Shown here piece after piece: positions 23,497 through 34,691 of a stretch of 64,000 nt of DNA. The translations under genes and the position numbers were made by a program. The DNA comes from Dentipellis sp. KUC8613 (lineage: Eukaryota; Basidiomycota; Agaricomycetes; Russulales; Hericiaceae). Position 1 is the first letter of the stretch, and every line of letters starts with the position of its first letter. The stretch covers positions 335,630-399,629 of the forward strand of contig NSJX01000008.1 in NCBI GenBank assembly GCA_002286715.1. Reading direction: 5' to 3'. The notes beneath the pieces were generated by a model. That model was given only the letters and a program-made list of their open reading frames with translations, did not search any database and was not told the origin of the DNA.

Positions 23497-25949
23497 TCAT
23501 GGCTCGGGCGTCGCGCCCGGGATGTTCGCCTGGATGTCCGCGAGGAGCTCCGCGGCCGCCTTTGCGCTTCCGACCTGCATGCACACGGACCAGACGTCAC
23601 AAATGGAGAGCAGTGAAAGTAGAGAGGGAGGCACGCACGCGGAGGTTGTAGTGCGTCGTGACGCCGTCCTCGATGACGCTGAAGCGCAGATAGCGCGGGT
23701 CCTGCGCGACGAAGCAGCTCATCCCGCGGAAGAGCGTCACATTGAGGATCACAGCGTACACCGCGTCCTTGCGCATCACTGCCATCGCCGTGATTGCACC
23801 CGTCAGCGGCGAATTCAAGAAAGAGAGATGAGATGAGGGAATGCTTACCGAGGCGCGCACGTCCGCCATCCGTCTGCTGCACATTCAGCCGGATGATACC
23901 CGTCCCGCGCTCCTTCCATTGGTTCTGTTCGCTGAGCACGAACAGCTTCCCGCGCACATGGTGCACGGTCTCCTCGTCCTCCTCGCCGGTGAACACTACA
24001 ATAAATGCAAGGTAAAAGACGCATCAGGAACCTATTCGCCACGGCGACAATAAGCGAAACGCCATACCTTCCTGCTCCGTCAGCTCGACCTTCCGCTCAC
24101 CCAGCACGCCGCCCTCATTCCCATTAGCATGGCCATGGTCGTTCTTCCCGGCCCGCAACCGTTCACCAAACGTCGCCTCCTTCTCCCTCTCCACAAGACT
24201 CTCCTCGCTGCCCTCCCGACTCCGGCTGCCCGCCTTGCTCTCCCGCCCGCTGCTGCCGCTGCCCCCAGCCGCATCCTCCGCGCCCGCGGCCGGCTCGCCA
24301 CCCACACTCTCGCTCCTGCGCTCCGCAAACAGGCCGAGCGCGTCCCCCGGGCTGCCCGCGCGCGCACGCTTCGCCACGGGCACCGCGAACCCCTGTGCGC
24401 CGCCCGCCGCATACGCAGAAAACACGCCGACCGAGGCCGCAGGCGTGCCGCGGCGCACGGGCGACTTGCTGCGCGCGAGCCCCGGCGACTTGGGGCGCGA
24501 AGCGGCGTTCGCGAACGGCGATGCCGCCGCGGCGAACGCCTCGAACCCGGAGCGCTTCGCGGGGGTCTGCGCGGGCGCGGGGGCAGGCGAGAAGCGCGCG
24601 CTCGCGAAGGGCGACGGGCTGCTCGCCGTCGGCGGCGAGGACGAGGTGAAGGCGCCGCCGAAGACGGACGAGCCGGGCCCGGGGCTCGCGCGGCTGGTGC
24701 TCGGCCAGGGGGCGGGCGCGGTGGACGTCGAGGCGGACTTGCCGGACGCGAAGAGGTTCGGGCCCTTCACTTTTGCGAAGGGCGATGCATTTGAAGCGTA
24801 CGCGAGGAAGCCGCCGCCCTGGGGTGGTGCGCGCGGTTGGTCAGCTGCAGGCGGGCGTCGAGGGGCGGTGTACGTACAAATGCGGGGGCCGGGGCCGGGC
24901 TTGCGTGCTCGGATGCCGCATCGGGCTGGGGCGTCGAGGAGGAGGCGGACGTACCGGGCTTGTCGGGTGGGGGCGACGGACGCTTGGTCTCGCGCGGATT
25001 GTCGTCTTTGTCGGCGTCATCCCGTGGACGCTTGGCGGTGCCCAGGTCTGCGCTCTCTCTGTGCGCCTTGGTGTCTTTCGGCGCCTTTGTGGGCTCGTCC
25101 ACCGGGCCTTGGCTGGCTGCGCGGTCGGCGAGCTTACGCTTAAGGTTCCGTTCTGTTTCACTTTCGGATTCGGATCCGCGGCGGGATGATGATTTCGAAG
25201 TTTTAGTCGTCGAGGGCTCGACGGGCGGCTCTCCGTCCGGACGAATGTCCATGATGGAGGGTTGAGGGCTTGGAGGGACTGGCACAGATTGAGGGGCTGC
25301 GGGTGGAGAGGCGCCGGTATCCGCGTGTTCTGTGGGAGTCTCCAGGACCGCCCTGTCTGCCGCTGCGAGGACATCCGGGGCGGCGAGGGGCGTGGACGGG
25401 CGGTCTACGGCGTTCTTGTCGGCAAGCTGCTTATTTTTCCAGTTAATGTCTTCGACTCCCTGGCTAATCTGCCGCATCTTGGTCTCATGTGGCGGCGATC
25501 CGCTCACCGGCGCGTCGTCCTCCCCCTCTTCCTCCTGGGTCACGCCGAGCTGCGTGCGGTTCTTCTTCGCGGGGGTCCGCAGATCTCTGTCGCCGCGCCG
25601 TGGGCGCTCTGGGTCTGACTCCTGTCGTGTGCGGACGCAGAGGTTAAATCGCGATTAATAGATGGAAATTGGGGCGATGCGAGATAAGGCGTACGAGGTC
25701 GTCCGTGCGCGGCGTTGCGGGCTCCTGCGAGAGCTCACGCTCTCTCTTCTGTGGTATCTTCGCGTCTGGGACAATCGAAGGGCACTCAACCTCGGGTGCA
25801 CAGCCCGGCCATTGCGATAAACACGCACCTGTAGGGCGCACTTCGCCATTCTCGTTTGTGTTTGGCGAGGGAAGCGGGGGCGATACAGAACGCTGTGTAT
25901 CTAGAATTTGTGTCTCTTGGGAGAGTTCTGGTGCATCTGAGGGCGCCAT
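23497..25949 (-). CDS. Ran-binding protein, Yrb2/RanBP3-like
   Basis: Nuclear transport cofactor: RanBP3/Yrb2 proteins bind Ran-GTP and assist Crm1-dependent export. The ATG at 25949 gives MAPSDAPELSQETQILDTQ. The body is disordered and charged, including ESETERNLKRKL and a basic stretch TAKRPRDDADK. The middle has scattered SPFA/NLFASG/SVFGG segments that resemble weak nucleoporin-type FG elements. The C-terminal RanBD1 domain reads GEEDEETVHHVRGKLFVLSE, NQWKERGTGIIRLNV, VMRKDAVYAVILNVTLF, FSVIEDGVTTHYNLRV, and the protein ends IPGATPEP. A single C-terminal RanBD after a long disordered region fits Yrb2/RanBP3 rather than RanBP1. Several introns are present, for example near 25770-25830, 25625-25720 and 24010-24065. 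Exon joins in the middle are approximate. Confidence 0.82.
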
Positions 25950-26286
25950 TGTGGGATGGGAAAGCAAGAGAGGAGAGAGGAGGAGCGTGAAGGAGAGCCT
26001 CTTGTCCACATCCATTTCGGTCTCGGCCGGCCGTGCCTTTCCCTCGTGCCGCCGGCCGGCCGACAATATCCCGTACTACACAATAGCTCTTCACCAGCTT
26101 CACCGTGAGCACGTTCTTCAATTCATTCCGCCCCCTGCCCTGGATATCTCGTATTACAAGTACACATTAGTACCGCTACAGTGCCTCGTAGAACGTATAC
26201 ATTTTTGCTTGGGCAGACAAGCCCTCCAAGCTGCACCGAAATGGTGACCTCTAGCTCCGTTACCTCCGCTTCTCAATCCCGAGTTC
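25950..26286. other. Short intergenic region
   Basis: About 340 bp between the start of the Ran-binding protein gene and the stop of the DHFR gene, both on the minus strand. It should hold the promoter of the former and the 3' UTR of the latter. Nothing else is recognised. Confidence 0.4.
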
Positions 26287-26984
26287 CTACTCACAGCGAA
26301 CCCACATCTGGAACTCGTACTGCACACCCTTCTCCTCCTGCATGCCCTGCGACACCTCGCCGCCTACCCACGCCTGCAGCTCCTCATGCGACGCCCTTCT
26401 CCAAGCGACCGCGTCCTCCGCATCCGACCCTGCCAGAAAGTCGGGCATGTGCACATCGCAGTCCTCAAACGCCGGGGCGAGGATACGCGTGAGCAGGATG
26501 CGGTCGACGAATGGCGCGTCAGGAGCAGCCGCGCGTAGCGCGAGCGCCTCCCTGTACAGCGCCGCGCCGCCGATGACGAACTGGCGGTGGATCGGACGCG
26601 GGCGTGTCGCCGGGTCCGCGAGCAGCGCGAGTGCCGCAGGGAGGTCGGGCGATAGCACCGTCTCAGTCTTCTCCCCACCCAGTCTGCAGATATCGGCGCC
26701 GTGTGAGAGTCAGGAGGGCCGGGAGAGGATGAGCATGGAACGTACGCATAGGCAGGATTGCGCGACACGACGACGTTGACGCGGCCAGGCAGCGGGCGGA
26801 AGCGCTGCGGGATGCTCTCCCATGTATTGCGCCCCATGATGACCGCGTTCGCGGCGCCATCGGGCGCGCGCGTCGTGGTGCGCGCGAAATACGCCATCTC
26901 GTTCGGCAGGCGCCATGGCAAGCCTGCGTTCTTCCCGATTCCGTTCGCCGTCGTCGCGGCCACGATCAATGTCAGGCGCGACAT
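26287..26984 (-). CDS. dfr1: Dihydrofolate reductase
   Basis: Reduces dihydrofolate to tetrahydrofolate with NADPH, for thymidylate, purine and methionine synthesis. Two exons, 26746-26984 and 26287-26683, total 636 nt and give 211 residues, the typical fungal length. Conserved segments are MSRLTLIVAATTANGIGKN, LPWRLPNEMAYFARTTT (catalytic Glu in NEM), VIMGRNTWESIPQRFRPLPG, RVNVVVSRNP and the cofactor-binding FVIGGAALYREAL. The C-terminal strands include YEFQMWVRCE. The ATG at 26984 is the first in this conserved frame. No fusion to thymidylate synthase is seen, as expected for fungi. Confidence 0.96.
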
Positions 26985-27425
26985 CGCTCGTGTGTGGTGC
27001 GCGAGTGGTGTCGAGTGGGTTCTGAAAACATGCTTGCGCAACGTGAGTTCTCGGGTCTGGAGGCGGTGCGAGAGGTGGACGTTTGCACCAACCTTGAGTC
27101 TCAGTGTAAGCACCGTCACGGTGACCTCTGCTGCTGTATACCTTCCTCAAATGTGTCCACAGCAACCCGCTTGAACAACTGGTGGCGGTGGTGGTGGTGG
27201 TAGCCGTAAAGAACGCGCTTACTCGAAACACGCGCTCCGATTCGCGAGCACGTGCAGAACAGGCACGACGATCACACGGTTATTACTTCGAGTCAATTGC
27301 CGGCGGTAACAACCTAAATTCTAATATCCCCATGTCTTCACCCCGGCAACCAGTCACAGCTGCAGATCATATTGTGCAGATCTCGCCATCTCTCCAGCCG
27401 TCACCAAGGACCAAGTCAGACAATA
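26985..27425. other. DHFR upstream region
   Basis: About 440 bp between the DHFR start and the MITE. A (GGT)n-like run, ggtggcggtggtggtggtgg, lies near 27180-27200. No gene is seen. Confidence 0.4.
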
Positions 27426-27804
27426 CTGTATCGTTTCGACCACTTGTTCACGGGGTGTGACCTGTGACCAATGTTCACCAGTCGGGAAGATGTTCATAGC
27501 TGTGTGTGACCGGTGACCGACGTTCACCTGGACGGATGTTCACTCGATTTCGACAGCCTGTCCGGTCGGTGCAGGCAAGCCCAGCAGTGGGTCCACATTA
27601 GAAGGGAAAATATGGGTTCGGGAGCGCAAAACCGAAATTTTGGTGCGTAAATCCCGAAAATCGAAATTTCCGTCGAATATTGTGACATTTTCAGCCCATG
27701 GGATAGAAGTTCACGCCCCCCTGTGACCTGTGACATGCACCGAAAAATGTTCAAGTTCACAGGGTCTGTGACCCGTGACTGAACAAGTGGTCGAAACAGT
27801 ACAG
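27426..27804. mobile_element. MITE 1 (379 bp, inverted-repeat non-autonomous DNA transposon)
   Basis: The left end (27426-27450) and the reverse complement of the right end (27780-27804) read CTGTA(TC or CT)GTTTCGACCACTTGTTCA, 23 of 25 identical. TA flanks both ends (27424-27425 and 27805-27806), a likely target-site duplication. No transposase coding is present. Inside are four direct copies of a TGTGACCNGTGAC-type motif starting at 27455, 27504, 27721 and 27765, and several GTTCAC(C/T) hexamers. These subterminal motifs may bind a transposase, an inference. The parent transposon family is not identified; TA duplications suggest the Tc1/mariner superfamily. Confidence 0.82.
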
Positions 27805-27806
27805 TA

Positions 27807-28458
27807 TACAGAAGAGATGTATATGCAAGATATCGTGGAAATAAAAGCGTGTATGTACCCTCCAGGAAAGAAAACCATCACAACCACAACCACCCCCACT
27901 ACCAGTCTATGAAAGCAGCCTAAGTCCATGCACCACAGCGCCCTACCAGTACTCTACAACCCCACCTAAACACCAACCAGGCAAAAAAAAAGAGGAGAAT
28001 CCATCCCGTGTATGTATGAGTACAGCCCCCGGACCCAAGAAACGGACCCCAAGCAAGAACAAGGAAAAGAATAACAACATGAACAAGGATACAAGCATAA
28101 AGAAGACCATGACCATGAACAAGAAGCGGAAGTATGCATACGAGATGTCGGGGATGCAGTGATATAAAATAGGTATGCGGAGACAGAGATGACGTGAGTA
28201 CGAGAGTGGATCGAGACAGAGGCAAAGACAGAGACAAAAAGAAAAGGGAGATGGACAGCATAAAGATAGAGCGCGACAGACAGACGAGACGATAGATGGT
28301 CATGAGATGCAGAGAAAAGGCCCAACCGTGAACCCGCGATGAGGAAACCAAAAGGGAAGAAGCCCCGAGAACTAGGATGAGCCGTGTACGTTAGCACCCA
28401 AGGAAATCAAGTCACGACCAGTCTAGCGCAGGGCGGTGGCATAGCCAGGGGCGTATTG
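27807..28458. other. Intergenic purine-rich region
   Basis: About 650 bp between MITE 1 and the stop codon of the histidine kinase. The plus strand is strongly A/G-rich (for example aagaagaccatgaccatgaa near 28100). It probably includes the kinase 3' UTR. No gene is recognised. Confidence 0.4.
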
Positions 28459-31400
28459 TCATGAGCCCGGAGTGGATGGCGGCGCCGGCATCGGTGCATC
28501 GGTACTGCTGCGTTTGCGGCGATCCGCCGCCATAGCGAGCATATTCTTCAAGCTGCGCTCAAGCACCGGCTTCGTCAAGATCCTACACACCGCGATCCAT
28601 CAGCCTCTATTCCACCAGCAAAAGCATCACGCGAGAGACTCACTGATCAACCCCCGCATCCAGATACTCCTCCTGGTCCGCCAACAACGCGTTCCCCGTA
28701 ACACCCACCACAAAGTCCCTCCTCCCCAGCTCGCGCAGGCGCGCCACCGCCGTCAAGCCCGACATCACGGGCATCTGGTTATCCAAAAACACAACCGCGT
28801 ACCGCTGCTCCTCTTCGCCCGCGCCCCCGTTCGCATTCGCGCCCGCGCCCATGCCGGACCCCAGAATCATCTCCAGCGCCAGCTCGCCGTTCTCCGCGGT
28901 CGCGACGGCGCACCCGAGCCTTGTCAGCAGCCGGCTCATCAGCATGCGCGTCAGCGGGTCGTCGTCGACCACGAGCACCTGCAGGCCCGGCGGGAACGCA
29001 GGCGTGGGTGTAGGCGACGCGGACGGCGTGGGCGACGCACGCGCGGGCGGGGGCGTCGCGGGCGTGATGGGCGGGGAGAGCGGCCCGGCGCCGGTGCTGC
29101 CGTTCACGTTCAGAGGCGGCGGGGGGTTCTGCAGGTCGAATGCGGGCGGGGGCAGCTGGATGAACGCGTCGACTCTGCTGCGCCCGGAGGTGGTGGGCGT
29201 CGCGGAGGTGGGCCCCACGATGGGCGTCGCGGAGGTGCGCTCGATGATCGGCGGCGCGCTTTCGATCGAGAGCGTGCGTGTGTGCTCGCGCACGTCTTCG
29301 GGCGGGGATGGCATGGGGTGGTGCATGAGCGTGTCGTTGATCGTGCGCGTGATGACGGCCGGGTTCTCGCCCGGCTTCGCTGCGAGCTCGACGAGGCCGC
29401 CTGCAGATCCACGAACCCAGGTCAGCGTCGCAGCGTCGCGAATAGGTAAAAAGCGCGTACCCTGCTCCATGAGACTGTGCATTGCGGAGTGCGTCGCGCT
29501 CGGTGCGCCCGACTCGTGTTTTCCCGCTGCCGCTGCCGTCGTGGCCGCCTGCCCGATATTCGCCGGGTCAAACAGCACCTCCAGATCCGGCGGCTCCATC
29601 GCAAGCGGGGAAGTCGCAATCGCCTTCGCGCCAACACCAAGTGCTATAGACACGGACACGTCAGTGTGTAGGTCGCGAGAAGGCTAAGGAGATGGCTCAC
29701 GCAGCTCGACCCAGAACGTCGACCCCTTGCCCACCTTCGACGACACGCCCAGCCGTCCCCCGCTCCGCTTCACGATCTGCCGCACCAGCGCCAGCCCGAG
29801 CCCCGTCCCCTTCCCGCCCTGCTGCTTCCCCTGCTCGGTCTGGTTGAACGCCGCTACGTGCCCATCGCCCTCGTCAGCCCTTCACCTGCCTACATATCAA
29901 CAAAGAGGCGCGGGGGGGACTCACAGAACAGCTTGCTCTGCACCATCTCCTTCGGCGGGATGCCGTACCCCGTGTCGGTCACCTCGATGCGCACGACGAT
30001 GCATTCAGGCAGCTTCGAGTGCCGCAGGTTGTGCCGCACGAGGCTGTTCGCCGACAGCGTCGGGTATATCGCGCCCTCCTCGTCCACCTCCACATCGACC
30101 TCGCCCTCCGCTCCCTCCACCTCCTTCACCGATTTCTCTCCCTCCCCCCTTGCACCGACACTCACCTCGCGCACCTTCTCATCCACCACCACCTCCTTCC
30201 CACCCCCGCCCGCGCCCCCATCCTTATCCATATCGCGATGATGCCCACACGCACACCGCCCGCCCTCGCCGGGCACGACGAGGCGCGTCGCGACGCGCAG
30301 CGTGCCGCCGGGCGGCGTGAACTTGCACGCGTTGCTCGCGAGGTTCGTGATGATCTGCATCAGCCGCGTCTCGTCGCCGACGACCGCGCCGTCCGCGTCG
30401 GGCGCGTCCGCGAGCGCGCGCTCGATCTGCTCGTGCGTGAGCCCCTGCGCCGCGAGCGCCGCGTGCCGCGCGACCTGCAGACAGAAGCGGTGGGGGGGAG
30501 GGCGTGACGTCAGTTTGGGAGAAGCGGACGGGGGTCGGAGGTAAGGCGGGATGGGGGATGCTGGGAGACGCGCGAGAAGCGCGGGGAAGTAGAAGTGAAC
30601 TAGAGTGTACCGAGAGAGTGGAAGAGGGAAAAGCACCGAGATAAACGAAGCGAAACCACCAAACGCACCTGATCGATACACGAATCCAAATCCGTGATGA
30701 ACTCGAGCTGGCGCGCGTCCGCCGCGAGCCGCAGCGGGACGAACAACGAGCGCATGACCTGGTGGAACGAGTACGGCTTCGCGACGGACTCGAAGCGGCC
30801 GCTGTCCATGCGGTTGCTGCACCCCGCGTGTCGACATAAGAACCTGACTGTCTTTTTTTGTAGGTGTGAAGGGACTCACAAATCGAGGACGTCGTTCAAC
30901 ACTGCGCGTTGGGATTGCTATGAGGTGGGGAGGGCTAATGGGAAAGGAGTACAGCGTACCTTTGGACATCATCCCAAGGCTACCCTCGAGCGCCTTGAAC
31001 TCAATATCCTGCGCCTTCGCAAACCCAGACGCCTGCATGTTCTGCACCGCCAGCACTATGTGCTCCCATCAATCAAAACCCCAAAATCCCGAATATAAAA
31101 CCAAGATAGCACGTACAGGCGGTATTCAGCGGCACGCGCACCTCGTGGAACACATACGACGTGAGCCGGCGCTTCGAGTCGGCCGCCTTGCGCTCGTTCA
31201 CCTGCGCCTTCTGCGTCGCGCGGAACTGGATCTTCAGCTGGTCGCGCAGGGTGTACAGCCGGCGCTCCGCCTGGTAAATGCCGATCAGCCACGGACTGTC
31301 GCGGGAAAGAAGATTGGGGTTGAAGTACCGTCTCGCGCATATAGTGCACGTAGATGAGAAAGCAGTGGAATACGAGGAAGTTCAGGATGTCTGTGGTGGG

Positions 31401-33010
31401 TGTCAGTCGGCGGTTGATGATAGGGAGGGGAGTGTATGCGTACTGCGAACCCAGGATGTGCGGTCTGGGAGGACCACCACCGCTGTGCTATGGCGCACAA
31501 GATGGTCATGAGCGTTGTAGGCCAGAGGGAAAGAAAGACATGGGAAGCATACATGATAAACCAGACCGCAACGCCGACGGCTGCAGGGAAGCGTTTCAGC
31601 TTGAGTCCAAAAAGGGCAATTGTGGGGAGGGCGCATGCGTAGCTGAAATGCGGGGCCGTTGAATATGATTAAGGCAATGACGGTGACGAAAAGGTTGGCT
31701 GGACGCACTAGAAGGTGCCCTGGAAGTCTTTTGTGCCGCAGGTGAACTTCGAGAAAGGGGGATCAAAGAAGCCGCATAGCCAGCTACACGCGCGTCAAAA
31801 CCAGCTTTTTCGGAGAAGACAGGAGCGAACGCGACGTACATGAAAAGTACTTGATATAGTGACCTACATATATGCGCATCAGTCATACTACTGCGTATAT
31901 GCTCTGCGGGGACATACCAGGACCAGACAGAAACGGTGAGCACGATCTGGTATACATTGGGCCAGTCGCGCGGCCAGTCGTAGATGATCATGAAGAGTAT
32001 GGGAAATGTGAGCGCGGGGGCAACGCCATAGTAGAATATCTTGTCCGCGAGAACGCGAGGGGAGGGAATGAAGATGATGCCGAGGACCCAGTTGACAATA
32101 AGGAACACGGCGGACCACAGCGCGAGCGACTGTCAGGGACGGGACGGACATCAGCGGCTGCGAAATTGACAGGCGGCGATGCGGCGGAAGCACACTGCGG
32201 CGCCACGCATCCGCTCAACATACGCACTACGGGCGCAGCTCGCCCACAGACCACAGCACTGCACGCACGCACCTTGCGCATGAACCAGTTCTCCTTGCGA
32301 TAGTGGGTCTCCGACTTCTCGTCAAAGAACTTGAGCGAGAAGAAGTCCACGATGGCGGGCCAGACGCGCCAGCGCAGGATGATGAGCGGCATGGCGAGGC
32401 CCCAGAACCCCTCGGCGTGGATCGCGACGCTGTCGTGGTCGGTCGTGGTCGCGACGCCGCCGGCATGGTTGTGACTGTTGCTCTTCTCGGGCGACGGGCC
32501 CTGCTCGCTCTGCGTCTGGCTGACGGAGCTCTTGATCTCGTCGGACCAGTTGCGGTCGACGACGATCTCGTCGACGGTGTCTTCGTCGCCGCCCTCGCGG
32601 TCCGAGCGCGGGAAGCGGGTGTCGCTCGTGTGTGTCCCGGCCGTGCTCTCGTCGATAAGCGACGACGTCGAGGGCGACGTGCCCGTGCCGAGCCGTCGAC
32701 GGAAGCGCGCCCAGTGGACACGCAGCCCGCTGGGACCGCCGTCGATGCGCGCGCTCTTCTTGCCCTTGCGTCGGGACGACGTCGAGGCGGCGACCGCGGG
32801 CGCGGGGAGGAGTGTGTCGGGTGCAGGCTGCTGTGGACGCCGGTCGGCGATCTTTTCGTGTTCGCGTGCCATGTCGTGGTCGATATCGTCGTCGGGGGAA
32901 AGAGCATGACGCTTGGTGTTGTAGTGGAAGTCTTCAGTCCATTTGGTGGAGGAGGAAGCGGTGCCGGCGCCAGACAACGAGCGAGACCAGGTCGAGGGCC
33001 TGGTGGGCAT
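28459..33010 (-). CDS. Membrane-anchored hybrid histidine kinase
   Basis: Two-component sensor that should autophosphorylate on His and pass phosphate to its own receiver Asp, then to an HPt protein. The ATG at 33010 gives MPTRPSTWSRSLSGAG; the frame upstream of it has no ATG. About 300 soluble residues precede a membrane region of about six helices (LALWSAVFLIVNWVLGIIFI, VAPALTFPILFMIIY, AVWFIMYASHVFLSLWP, ILNFLVFHCFLIYVHYM). The H-box is FHEVRVPLNTALLAVQNM, the N-box NLASNACKFTPPGG, G1 DTGYGIPP, G2 GKGTGLGLALV. The receiver has VLVVDDDPLTRMLMSRLL, VVFLDNQMPVMSG with phospho-Asp, and LTKPV. An Ala/Pro-rich linker separates kinase and receiver. The last exon starts at 28582, immediately after GVDQ. 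All catalytic residues look intact. The signal sensed is unknown. Confidence 0.88.
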
Positions 33011-33321
33011 AAGGATATGCACCGAGACGACGACAGGGTTCGCGGCGACGAGCGTGCGTGGAAGAGACAAGGGAACAGTGAGGAGAGCTGAGAGTGAGAG
33101 TTTTGTGCGAGAGCTCTATCCCCGGACCCTAACCCCTCTCCTCCGCCGTCTCTCCGCACTCTTTTCCTTTCTTCAGTCCCCTCCAGCTCATCTCCTTGGT
33201 CACCACCACCCTCCGACTCGTGCCGACTTCATGTGCGTATACGTGCCTAGGCTCTTCCCGCTCTCTATCCAAGTTCCAGACCGCGCACGTTGCCAGAACT
33301 CTAACTGGCCCCCGGTCATTA

Positions 33322-33549
33322 CAGCCGTTTACAAATCGATGGGCCGCTTCTGACGAGATCACCGCACAGGGCGGACTTTCAATATCTATGCGGAGATTTG
33401 ATCAAGTAGCGGTTGATGGCAAGAGCAACGCCACCGTCGCCACAATTGCGGCTGTCGGAACCTCGGCACTAAACAACTCCGACCCAAATTTTAAATTCCT
33501 CATGCGCAATGATTTGTCGCGAAGCGGCCTATCGATTTGTAAACGGCTG
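33322..33549. mobile_element. MITE 2 (228 bp)
   Basis: The left end (33322 onward) and the reverse complement of the right end (33549 backward) share CAGCCGTTTACAAATCGAT, then (G or A)GGCCGCTTC. TA flanks both sides (33320-33321 and 33550-33551). No coding capacity is seen. The terminal repeats differ from those of MITE 1, so this is a separate family. It lies about 310 bp upstream of the histidine kinase start codon, within or next to its promoter. Confidence 0.8.
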
Positions 33550-33551
33550 TA

Positions 33552-34191
33552 TTATTTCGCGATCGGACAGACGCAACGCCATGGGGAAACACTGCGAGAG
33601 CGCGTCGGATGCAGGCGGTTCGTCTCGGAACGGCTGCTTCCTACCGGCACCTTATCCGAAACACCATGTCCATCCCGGATGCTGCAGCGCTCTCTCTTCG
33701 CTCTTGCACGCGTCGCGGTCGTTCCCATCTATCTGCAGATTCCCAGGTACGCGTGACGTCACCTATTCACTAGACTGCATCCAGTAACCAGCGCACACGG
33801 CACACGTCTTTCTATACCAACCACCGCGACAATTTCAAGCTGTTTACAAACGTCTACGTCTCGACTGGCAAAAGTTCTGGTACGGATAATGTCCTGCTCG
33901 ACCCGGACCCCACAGGAGATCAGAAGTATTCGGGTAAAGTGCTCAGCAGGAACCTCGGAACTCTACCCTCGCGCTCTTGATCCTCATCTGGCCGTCCTCG
34001 ACACCTCGTGTCAAAATCTACTGCTGATCATCGGTTACAGGCTGCAGTGAGATACCTCCTCGTGCCAGAGCTCGTTGGTGACTTTCGAAGGTGAGCAGTG
34101 AAACATCATGTTAACGGGCATTTGCAGATCTCCAGCTAGAGTTCGTGTTTTGCATCTTGGTAAGGTGGCAGGCTTAGCAAACTATTACATC
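33552..34191. other. Intergenic region
   Basis: About 640 bp between MITE 2 and the tRNA-Asp. Only short frames occur, with no recognised motif, RNA gene or repeat. Confidence 0.4.
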
Positions 34192-34273
34192 TCCCTGGTA
34201 GTATATCGGCTAGTACACCCGCCTGTCATGTACGTGTCCGCGGGAGAGCGGGGTTCGACTCCCCGCCAAGGAG
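34192..34273 (+). tRNA. tRNA-Asp (anticodon GTC) with 10-nt intron
   Basis: The mature tRNA is 72 nt. Acceptor TCCCTGG pairs with CCAAGGA (one C-A mismatch), with G as discriminator. The D-arm is GTAT/GTAC. The anticodon stem CCCGC/GCGGG is perfect, with loop CTGTCA plus C. The T-arm is CGGGG/CCCCG with loop TTCGACT. A 10-nt intron at 34229-34238 (tgtacgtgtc) sits between positions 37 and 38, the canonical site for tRNA-splicing endonuclease. The sequence closely resembles other fungal tRNA-Asp. Confidence 0.92.
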
Positions 34274-34409
34274 CTCATGTTTTGTTGGAACTTTCTCCCA
34301 TCGTCTTTATAGAATGTACAAGCGGTGCGAAAGCTTGCAGAGCCAGCTTGAATGCTCGATTACTTCTGCGACGAGATATAGATCTGATGCACGCATTTTG
34401 GCTTTCACT
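34274..34409. other. Spacer between tRNA-Asp and tRNA relic
   Basis: No gene seen. Confidence 0.3.
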
Positions 34410-34443
34410 GGCTGACTAGCTCAGTTGATTAAGTTGTCTACCA
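34410..34443 (+). pseudogene. 5'-half tRNA relic (tRNA-Ile-like)
   Basis: GGCTGACTAGCTCAGTTGAT at 34410-34429 matches the 5' half of the local tRNA-Ile with three substitutions, keeping the acceptor 5' strand and A box. The anticodon arm is degenerate (TTGTCTACCA) and no T-arm or 3' acceptor strand follows within the next 100 bp. It is a truncated copy about 200 bp upstream of the intact tRNA-Ile. Confidence 0.65.
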
Positions 34444-34617
34444 GGGGTAAAATAGTACTGTTAGGCATGCCACGGGCCTCACTGGGGTCTGTTCAGATGC
34501 TTGGCTTCCTCGAAATCGGTTCCTCATGAACATCATGCACCAAGAATGGATGACCAGATTTCCTGAGATCATTTCGACGCTTCGGATTGTAGGTCGGTGT
34601 ATTATCCCGTCAAACAT

Positions 34618-34691
34618 GGCCGACTAGCTCAGCTGGTTAGAGCGTCGTGCTAATAACGCGAAGGTCTTGGGTTCGATCCCCACGTTGGCCA
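34618..34691 (+). tRNA. tRNA-Ile (anticodon AAT), second copy
   Basis: 74 nt, identical to the copy at 22259-22332, intronless, with the same T-stem mismatch and intact A and B boxes. Confidence 0.97.

Noticed and set aside
24129..25143. Long plus-strand frames (up to 302 codons)
   Set aside because: Antisense to the disordered Ser/Ala/Pro part of the Ran-binding protein; no motifs, only low-complexity Ala/Arg/Gly.
33010..33070. Extending the histidine kinase start to 33070
   Set aside because: The frame is open, but its beginning is a TTG codon; the first ATG is at 33010.
32303..33091. 262-codon plus-strand frame
   Set aside because: Shadow of the N-terminal region of the histidine kinase on the opposite strand.
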